5,242 nucleotides of DNA from an uncultured Clostridia bacterium (GTDB taxonomy: Bacteria > Bacillota > Clostridia > Oscillospirales > Oscillospiraceae). Numbering within the stretch: the stretch's first letter is position 1; the number at the start of each line of letters is the position of its first letter. The position numbers were made by a program, and so were the translations under genes. Below the pieces are notes generated by a model. That model saw nothing but the letters and a program-made list of their open reading frames with translations. It did no database searches and was not told where the DNA came from. Below, piece after piece: positions 1 to 5,242 of this stretch. Where the stretch lies: assembly GCA_946060825.1 (NCBI GenBank), contig CAMGPO010000104.1, positions 1 to 5,242 of the forward strand, written 5' to 3'.

Positions 1-1075
1 CGTCGGAGCAGATGGGCACATAGATGCCGGTCTCCCGGAAGTACTCGTCCCGGGCCTCGCAGACCTCGATCAGGGCCGTGGCCTGGCCGCGGCCGATGCC
101 CTTGGTCTCGCGGGTGATGCAGATGGAGCCGCCGCCGATGCCGACCTTGACGAAGTCAGCGCCGCACTCGGCGAGGAAGCGGAAGCCCTCCCGGTCGACA
201 ACGTTGCCGGCGCCGACCTTGACGGTGTCGCCGTACTGGCTGCGGATCCAGGCGATGGTCCGCTTCTGCCACTCGGAGAAGCCCTCGGAGGAGTCGATGC
301 AGAGGACGTCGGCGCCTGCGGCCAGCAGGGCGGGCACGCGGGTCTCATAGTCCCGGGTGTTGATGCCCGCGCCGACGACGTAGCGCTTCTGGCTGTCCAG
401 CAGCTCGGTGGGGTTCTGCTTGTGCTGGTCGTAGTCCTTGCGGAACACGAAGTAGCAGAGACGGCCCTCCTTGTCCACGATGGGCAGGGAATTCAGCTTA
501 TGGTCCCAGATGATGTCGTTGGCCTCCTTGAGGGTGGTGCCCTCGGGGGCCGTGACGAGCTGGTCCAGGGGCGTCATAAAGGCGGAGACCGGCGTGGCCG
601 GGTCCATGCGGCTGACGCGGTAGTCGCGGCTGGTGACGATGCCGACCAGCTTGCCGTTCTCGGTGCCGTCGTCGGTGACGGAGACGGTGGAGTGGCCGGT
701 CTTTGCCTTCAGGGCCAGAATGTCGGCCAGGGTCTGGTCGGGCCGGATGTTGGAGTTGCTCTTGACAAAGCCGGCCTTATAGCTCTTGACGGCGGCTACC
801 TTGGCGGCCTCGGCCTCGACGGACTGGGAGCCGTAGATGAAGGAGACGCCGCCCTCTCTGGCCAGGGCGATGGCCAGCTTTTCGCCGGAGACCGACTGCA
901 TGATGGCGGAAACCATGGGGATTTGCAGGGAGATCGCCGGTTCTTCGCCCTTGCGGTAGCGCACCAGGGGCGTCTTGAGGGAGACCGCCGAGGGGATGCA
1001 CTCGCTGGAGGAATAGCCGGGCACCAGCAGGTATTCGTTAAAGGTATGGGAGGGTTCCTTGAAATAGTAAGCCAT
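1..1075 (-). CDS. guaB: IMP dehydrogenase, N-terminal 358 residues (gene runs off the window's left edge)
   Basis: Oxidises IMP to XMP with NAD+, the committed cytosolic step to GMP. The ATG at 1075 begins [20 protein letters not shown]. The first part of the catalytic barrel (about residues 1-105) contains [18 protein letters not shown] two-CBS (Bateman) module follows (about 107-220), then the barrel resumes at [16 protein letters not shown]. The catalytic loop [12 protein letters not shown] carries the nucleophile Cys319 (codon at 119-121). Asp261 and Asp358, expected to contact NAD and IMP, are present. About 140-150 residues are missing from a usual length near 500, including the flap and catalytic Arg-Tyr pair, so an intact 3' end cannot be confirmed. 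The sequence resembles the divergent Tritrichomonas foetus-type enzyme more than E. coli or B. subtilis GuaB. It starts 8 bases after the purL stop, implying co-transcription and probably coupled translation. The family call is very secure; the subtype rests on remembered sequences. Confidence 0.97.
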   Translation of the reverse strand, partial: MAYYFKEPSHTFNEYLLVPGYSSSECIPSAVSLKTPLVRYRKGEEPAISLQIPMVSAIMQSVSGEKLAIALAREGGVSFIYGSQSVEAEAAKVAAVKSYKAGFVKSNSNIRPDQTLADILALKAKTGHSTVSVTDDGTENGKLVGIVTSRDYRVSRMDPATPVSAFMTPLDQLVTAPEGTTLKEANDIIWDHKLNSLPIVDKEGRLCYFVFRKDYDQHKQNPTELLDSQKRYVVGAGINTRDYETRVPALLAAGADVLCIDSSEGFSEWQKRTIAWIRSQYGDTVKVGAGNVVDREGFRFLAECGADFVKVGIGGGSICITRETKGIGRGQATALIEVCEARDEYFRETGIYVPICSD

Positions 1076-1079
1076 ATTG

Positions 1080-1085
1080 CACCTC
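1080..1085 (-). promoter_or_regulatory. Ribosome-binding site of guaB, overlapping the purL stop codon
   Basis: On the minus strand the sequence reads GAGGTG, then CAAT, then the ATG. This is a six-base match to the Shine-Dalgarno core with a short 4-base spacer. The first two bases of the site (GA) are also the last two bases of the purL TGA stop (1086-1084). A ribosome finishing purL therefore sits on the guaB initiation site, which suggests translational coupling. It supports 1075 as the guaB start. Confidence 0.8.
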
Positions 1086-4000
1086 ACTTAAAATATTTCA
1101 CAGCCGCGTCAAACATGCCGATGTCGTAGTTGCCGGGGACGTTGCGGTAGAGTCCGCTGCCGATCCGCTCCGAGTGGCCCATCTTGCCGAAGACGCGGCC
1201 GTCGGGCGAGGTGATGCCCTCGATTGCCCAGGCGGAGTTGTTGGGGTTGAACTGGACGTCGGCGGTGGCCATGTCGTCGAGGTCGACGTACTGGGTCGCG
1301 ATCTGGCCGTTCTCGGCGAGCTGCCGCAGGACGGCGTCCTCGGCCAGGAAGCGGCCCTCGCCGTGGGAGATGGCCACGGAGTAGACGTCGCCGACCTTGG
1401 TGTTCGCCAGCCAGGGCGAGAGGTTGGAGGCGATGCGGGTGCGGACGATCCGGGACTGGTGGCGGCCGATGGTGTTGTAGGTCAGGGTCGGGCAGTGGAC
1501 GTCGGTGTCGATGATCTTGCCGTAGGGCACAAGGCCCAGCTTGACCAGGGCCTGGAAGCCGTTGCAGATACCGGCCATCAGGCCGTCGCGGCGCTCGAGC
1601 AGGTTCGTGACCTCCTCGCGGACGGCGGCGTTGCGGAAGAAGGCGGTGATGAACTTGCCGGAGCCGTCCGGCTCGTCGCCGCCGGAGAAGCCGCCGGGGA
1701 TGAATACGAGCTGGGCCTCCCGCAGGGCGGCGGCAAAGCGCTCCGTGGACCGGGCGATGCCGTCGGCGGTCAGGTTGTTGAGGACGATGATCTCCGGCTC
1801 CGCGCCGGCGTCCCGCAGGGCCTTGGCCGTGTCGTACTCGCAGTTGGTGCCGGGGAAGACCGGGATGACGGCCTTGGGCCGGGCGCAGGTCAAGCGGGGA
1901 CGGACCCGGGTCTCGGCGGGGACGGAAACCGTCGGCGTCTCGGCCTTCTGGTCGATGTTGCAGGCGTAGACCGGCTCCAGCTTGTCCTCATAAATTTTGG
2001 CAAGCTCAGAGAGGGCCAGGGTCTCGCCGCGCCAAGTGAAGGCGTCCTCCTCCGTCGTATAGCCGAGCAGGGTGCCCACCGCCTCCGTCGTCTCGAGGAC
2101 GAACGCGCCGTAGCGGTAGCCAAAGAGGGTGTCCAAAGTGACGGCGTCCTCAAAGCGGAAGCCGAGGCCGTTGCCCAGGGCCATCTTGAGGATGCCCTCG
2201 GCCACGCCGCCGTAGGCCGGCGTCCAGGCGGCAAAGACCTTGCCGCTGCGCATCAGGGCCGTGACGCGGGCGAAGAGGGTCAGCAGGGATTCCGGTTTGG
2301 GCAGGCCGTTTTCGTCGTATTCCGGCTCCAACAGGCAGACCGGATGGCCCGCGCCCTTGAAGTCGCCGGTGACGACCTCCTGGGTTCTGCCGGTGGTGAC
2401 GGCGAAGGAGACGAGGGTGGGCGGGACGTCGAGCTGCTCGAAGGTGCCGCTCATGGAGTCCTTGCCGCCGATGGCGGCGACGCCCAGGTCGAGCTGTGCC
2501 CGGAACGCGCCCAGCAGAGCCGCCAGGGGCTTGCCCCAGCGTTTGCCGTCCTGGCCGGGCTTCTCGAAGTACTCCTGGAAGGTCAGGTACACGTCCTCGA
2601 AGGACGCGCCGGAGGCGATCAGCTTGGCGACGGACTCGACGACGGCGAGGTAGGCCCCGTGGTAGGGCGACTGCCCGGCCACGAAGGGGTTGTAGCCCCA
2701 GCTCATGTAGGAGCAGCAGTCGGTGTGCTTCTGTTCGACGGAAATCTTATGCACCATGGCCTGAGAGGGCGTCCGCTGGTACTTGCCGCCGAAGGGCATC
2801 ATGACGGTGCCCGCGCCGATGGTGGAGTCGAAACGCTCGGAGAGGCCCCGCTTGGAACAGACGTTCAGGTCGCCGGCCAGAGCGCGGTAGCCCTCTGCAA
2901 ACGCTTCGGGAATCGCTTTCTCAACGGCCTTGGGGGCTGCGGGAGTGATGGCGATGTGCTTCTCCGCGCCGTTGGAGTTCAGGAATTCGCGGCTCAGGTC
3001 GACGATGGTATGGCCCTTCCAGTCCATGGTCAGGCGGGGTTCGGCCTGCACCTTCGCCACAACGGTGGCCTCAAGGTTTTCCTCCCCGGCCAGCTCGCAG
3101 AACCGGGCCGCGTCCTCGGGGGCGACGACCACGGCCATGCGCTCCTGGGACTCGGAGATGGCCAGCTCGGTGCCGTCCAGGCCCTCGTACTTCTTGGGCA
3201 CGGCGTCGAGGTGGATCTGGAGGCCGTCGGCCAGCTCGCCGATGGCGACGGAGACGCCGCCCGCGCCGAAGTCGTTGCAGCGCTTGATGAGGCGGGAGGC
3301 CTCGGCGTTGCGGAACAGGCGCTGGAGCTTGCGCTCCTCGGGGGCGTTGCCCTTCTGGACCTCGGCCCCGCAGGTCTCGAGGGAGGTCAGGGTGTGGGAC
3401 TTGGAGGAACCGGTCGCGCCGCCGCAGCCGTCACGGCCGGTGCGGCCGCCCAGCAGGATGACGATGTCGCCGGGAGCGGGAACCTCGCGGCGGACATTCC
3501 CGGCAGGAGCGGCGGCGATGACCGCGCCGATCTCCATGCGCTTGGCGGCATAGCCGTCGTGGTACAGCTCGTCGACCTGGCCGGTGGCAAGGCCGATCTG
3601 GTTGCCGTAGGAGGAATAGCCAGCGGCAGCCGTCGTGACCAGCTTCTTCTGGGGCAGCTTGCCGGGCAGGGTCTGCTCCACGGGGCGCAGGGGGTCGGCA
3701 GCGCCGGTGACGCGCATCGCGCCGTAGACATAGGAACGGCCGGAAAGCGGGTCGCGGATCGCGCCGCCGATGCAGGTGGCCGCGCCGCCGAAGGGCTCGA
3801 TCTCCGTGGGGTGGTTGTGGGTCTCGTTCTTGAAGAGCAGCAGCCAGGGCTCCCTGCCGTCCTCGGTCTCGACCTCCATCTTGACGGTGCAGGCGTTGAT
3901 CTCCTCGGACTCATCGAGCTTCTGGAGCTTGCCCGTGGCCTTGAGGTAGCGGGCGCCGATGGTGCCCAGGTCCATCAGGTTGACGGGCTTGGTGCGGCCG

Positions 4001-4764
4001 ATCTCCTTCCGGGCGGCCAGATATTCCTCCCAGGTCTTCTGGAGCAGCGGGTCCTCGAAGGTCACGGCGTCGATGGTGGTCAGGAAGGTGGTGTGGCGGC
4101 AGTGGTCGGACCAGTAGGTGTCGATCATCCGGATCTCGGTGATGGTCGGGTCCCGGTCCTCGCTGCGGAAATAGTCCTGGCAGAACTTGAGGTCGTCCAG
4201 GTCCATGGCCAGGCCCTTTTCCTTCAGGAAGGCGGCAAGACCGGCCTCGTCGAGGGCGCGGAAGCCCGTCAGGGTGTCCACGGTCTCGGGAATCTGGTAG
4301 GAGACGGCCAGAGTCTCCGGCTTCTCGAGGGAGGCCTCCCGGCTCTCCACCGGGTTGATGACGTGGTGCTTGATCTTCGCGATTTCCTCCGCGCTGAGGT
4401 CGCCCTTCAGCAGGTAGACCCTGGCGGTGCGGACGACGGGCCGCTCGCCCTGAGAGATGATCTGGATGCACTGGGCGGCGGAGTCGGCCCGCTGGTCGAA
4501 CTGGCCGGGCAGGTACTCCACGGCAAAGACGGTCTCGTCCTCGCTTCTCAGTTCATCCGAGACATCGTCGAGCTGCGGCTCGGAAAACACGGTGGTGCAG
4601 GCATAACGGAACAGGTCCTCGTCGATGTGCTCCACGTCGTAGCGGTTGACGATCCGCAGGCCCTCCAGGGCCGTGATGCCCAGGAAGGTTTTCAGTTCCT
4701 GGGCCAGGGCCTTGGCGTCGTTGGCCAGGGCCGGCTTTTTCTCTACAAATACACGGTAAACCAA
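1084..4764 (-). CDS. purL: Phosphoribosylformylglycinamidine synthase, single-chain form (PurS-like, synthetase and glutaminase domains)
   Basis: Converts FGAR, glutamine and ATP to FGAM in the cytosol, step 4 of IMP synthesis. The 1226 residues match the large one-chain enzymes. An N-terminal PurS-like region (about 1-145) includes [15 protein letters not shown] linker leads to [10 protein letters not shown] (218-227). The first synthetase half has [19 protein letters not shown] (312-330), the glycine-rich [16 protein letters not shown] (439-454) and NDFGAGG (497-503). The second half has [18 protein letters not shown] (677-694) and GGKDSMSG (766-773). A class I glutaminase (about 962-1226) has [24 protein letters not shown], nucleophile Cys1067 in GICNGFQ (codon at 1566-1564), and His1197/Glu1199 in MGHSER, so its triad is complete. 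The TTG at 4764 is chosen because family members open with [10 protein letters not shown] and a good ribosome-binding site precedes it. A TTG at 4821 would add 19 residues lying mostly inside purD. No frameshift or missing key residue was seen. The type resembles the Firmicutes clade rather than the proteobacterial one. Confidence 0.97.
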   Translation of the reverse strand: MVYRVFVEKKPALANDAKALAQELKTFLGITALEGLRIVNRYDVEHIDEDLFRYACTTVFSEPQLDDVSDELRSEDETVFAVEYLPGQFDQRADSAAQCIQIISQGERPVVRTARVYLLKGDLSAEEIAKIKHHVINPVESREASLEKPETLAVSYQIPETVDTLTGFRALDEAGLAAFLKEKGLAMDLDDLKFCQDYFRSEDRDPTITEIRMIDTYWSDHCRHTTFLTTIDAVTFEDPLLQKTWEEYLAARKEIGRTKPVNLMDLGTIGARYLKATGKLQKLDESEEINACTVKMEVETEDGREPWLLLFKNETHNHPTEIEPFGGAATCIGGAIRDPLSGRSYVYGAMRVTGAADPLRPVEQTLPGKLPQKKLVTTAAAGYSSYGNQIGLATGQVDELYHDGYAAKRMEIGAVIAAAPAGNVRREVPAPGDIVILLGGRTGRDGCGGATGSSKSHTLTSLETCGAEVQKGNAPEERKLQRLFRNAEASRLIKRCNDFGAGGVSVAIGELADGLQIHLDAVPKKYEGLDGTELAISESQERMAVVVAPEDAARFCELAGEENLEATVVAKVQAEPRLTMDWKGHTIVDLSREFLNSNGAEKHIAITPAAPKAVEKAIPEAFAEGYRALAGDLNVCSKRGLSERFDSTIGAGTVMMPFGGKYQRTPSQAMVHKISVEQKHTDCCSYMSWGYNPFVAGQSPYHGAYLAVVESVAKLIASGASFEDVYLTFQEYFEKPGQDGKRWGKPLAALLGAFRAQLDLGVAAIGGKDSMSGTFEQLDVPPTLVSFAVTTGRTQEVVTGDFKGAGHPVCLLEPEYDENGLPKPESLLTLFARVTALMRSGKVFAAWTPAYGGVAEGILKMALGNGLGFRFEDAVTLDTLFGYRYGAFVLETTEAVGTLLGYTTEEDAFTWRGETLALSELAKIYEDKLEPVYACNIDQKAETPTVSVPAETRVRPRLTCARPKAVIPVFPGTNCEYDTAKALRDAGAEPEIIVLNNLTADGIARSTERFAAALREAQLVFIPGGFSGGDEPDGSGKFITAFFRNAAVREEVTNLLERRDGLMAGICNGFQALVKLGLVPYGKIIDTDVHCPTLTYNTIGRHQSRIVRTRIASNLSPWLANTKVGDVYSVAISHGEGRFLAEDAVLRQLAENGQIATQYVDLDDMATADVQFNPNNSAWAIEGITSPDGRVFGKMGHSERIGSGLYRNVPGNYDIGMFDAAVKYFK

Positions 4765-4769
4765 TTCGG

Positions 4770-4775
4770 CACCTC
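4770..4775 (-). promoter_or_regulatory. Ribosome-binding site of purL, directly after the purD stop codon; fixes the TTG start
   Basis: The minus strand reads TGA (purD stop), GAGGTG, CCGAA, TTG. The Shine-Dalgarno match therefore begins on the base after the purD stop and lies 5 bases before the TTG at 4764. It is the same GAGGTG hexamer used for guaB. This placement decides the purL start in favour of 4764 and suggests that purL translation follows termination of purD. Confidence 0.8.
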
Positions 4776-5242
4776 TCAGTTCTTCGCAGCCAATGCCCGG
4801 GCGCCAATGTCCCGGCGGCAATAGGCGTTTTCAAAGGAAATCCGTCCTGCAAGATCGTAGGCTCCGTCGATGGCGCGCTCCAGCGTCTCCGCCGTTGCCA
4901 CCGCGCCGAGGACGCGGCCGCCGGAGGTCAGCAGTTCGCCGTCCTTGGCCTTCGCGCCCGCAATGTAGATTTCCTCGTTTTCTGCCAGGGTATCCGGCAG
5001 GGCGATCGGGAAGCCCTTGTCGTAGTGGAGGGGATAGCCCTCGGAGGCCAGAATCACACAGCAGGCGGATTTGTCGGAGAATTTCACTTCCGTCTCCGCC
5101 AACGTGCCGTTGGTGGTGGCCTGCATGACGGTCAGGAGGTCGCTTTCCAGCAGGGGCAGCACCACCTGGGTCTCCGGGTCGCCGAAACGGCAGTTGTACT
5201 CGATGACCTTGGGACCGTCGGGGGTGATCATCAGGCCGAAGT
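4776..5242 (-). CDS. purD: Phosphoribosylamine-glycine ligase (GAR synthetase), C-terminal 154 residues (gene starts beyond the window's right edge)
   Basis: Joins phosphoribosylamine and glycine using ATP to give GAR, step 2 of IMP synthesis, in the cytosol. The frame is already open at the window edge, where codons from 5240 read FGLMITPDGPKVIEYNCRFG. This contains the end of the ATP-grasp domain, with the Glu and Asn expected to bind magnesium (EYN) followed by the PurD signature RFGDPETQ. The rest is the C-terminal domain, including SGGRVLGAVATAETLERA, where GRVL is typical of the family, and it ends at a TGA (4778-4776). About 60-65% of a usual 420-430 residue protein is missing, so the true start is not visible. 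The ATG at 5231 is an internal methionine, not a start. purL begins 11 bases downstream in the same direction, consistent with one transcript. Family identity is secure. Confidence 0.96.
   Translation of the reverse strand, partial: FGLMITPDGPKVIEYNCRFGDPETQVVLPLLESDLLTVMQATTNGTLAETEVKFSDKSACCVILASEGYPLHYDKGFPIALPDTLAENEEIYIAGAKAKDGELLTSGGRVLGAVATAETLERAIDGAYDLAGRISFENAYCRRDIGARALAAKN

Noticed and set aside
777..1001. A 74-codon minus-strand frame inside guaB
   Set aside because: It is the guaB sequence read in another frame. The guaB frame is continuous and carries conserved residues throughout this stretch.
422..1129. A 235-codon plus-strand frame opposite guaB
   Set aside because: It is in codon register with guaB, low in complexity (rich in Gly, Asp, Val and Leu) and without a recognisable domain. 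The minus strand clearly encodes IMP dehydrogenase.
2496..2804. An arginine- and proline-rich plus-strand frame, with similar ones at 2930-3553 and 1541-1969
   Set aside because: Arg, Pro, Ser and Ala-rich translations are typical of out-of-frame reading of GC-rich genes. No motifs were seen, and they lie wholly inside purL.
3387..3914. Minus-strand frames inside purL (3387-3914, 3911-4471, 1890-2234) as possible overlapping genes or frameshift fragments
   Set aside because: The main purL frame runs unbroken through all of them with conserved motifs on both sides, so there is no frameshift. The alternative translations are low-complexity.
4765..4775. Possible internal promoter or terminator between purD and purL, or between purL and guaB (1076-1083)
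   Set aside because: The junctions are 11 and 8 bases and are filled by ribosome-binding sites. There is no room for, and no sign of, a hairpin with a T-run or a promoter.
1174..4824. A 1216-codon open frame on the plus strand opposite purL
   Set aside because: It is in exact codon register with purL and exists because purL lacks TTA, CTA and TCA codons. Its product is a monotonous run of Gly, Leu, Val, Asp and Ala with no recognisable domain, whereas the minus-strand frame carries every PurL motif.
5129..5231. The ATG at 5231 as the start of a short purD-like gene
   Set aside because: The frame is open upstream to the window edge and encodes FGL before the methionine, as in ordinary PurD. 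The gene is cut by the window, not short.

Overview
The window holds part of a purine-biosynthesis operon, read entirely on the minus strand, in the order purD (3' part), purL (complete), guaB (5' part). The two junctions are only 11 and 8 bases long. Each carries a GAGGTG ribosome-binding site next to, or overlapping, the upstream stop codon. I see no promoter, terminator, riboswitch, RNA gene, repeat, mobile element or CRISPR array, and no gap long enough to hold another gene.

Layout: positions 5242 to 4776 encode the C-terminal 154 residues of phosphoribosylamine-glycine ligase (PurD, step 2 of IMP synthesis). Positions 4764 to 1084 encode a single-chain phosphoribosylformylglycinamidine synthase (PurL, step 4) of about 1226 residues. 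It includes its own C-terminal glutamine amidotransferase, so separate purS and purQ genes are not needed. Positions 1075 to 1 encode the first 358 residues of IMP dehydrogenase (GuaB), which converts finished IMP to XMP on the way to GMP. The cluster therefore couples IMP synthesis to the guanine branch.

Organism: the DNA is GC-rich (above 60% by eye), with strong GC preference at third codon positions, strong Shine-Dalgarno sites and a TTG start. The PurL type (opening [10 protein letters not shown]) is, from memory, typical of Clostridia and relatives. The IMP dehydrogenase is the divergent subtype whose best-known member is the Tritrichomonas foetus enzyme. A high-GC gut-type Firmicute (Oscillospiraceae or Ruminococcaceae-like) is the best guess. 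A high-GC actinobacterium such as a coriobacterium is not excluded.

This is a housekeeping region and I found no new system. The points most worth a second look are the IMP dehydrogenase subtype, the purL start codon, the purD-purL-guaB linkage, and the very long antisense reading frames, which codon bias explains.
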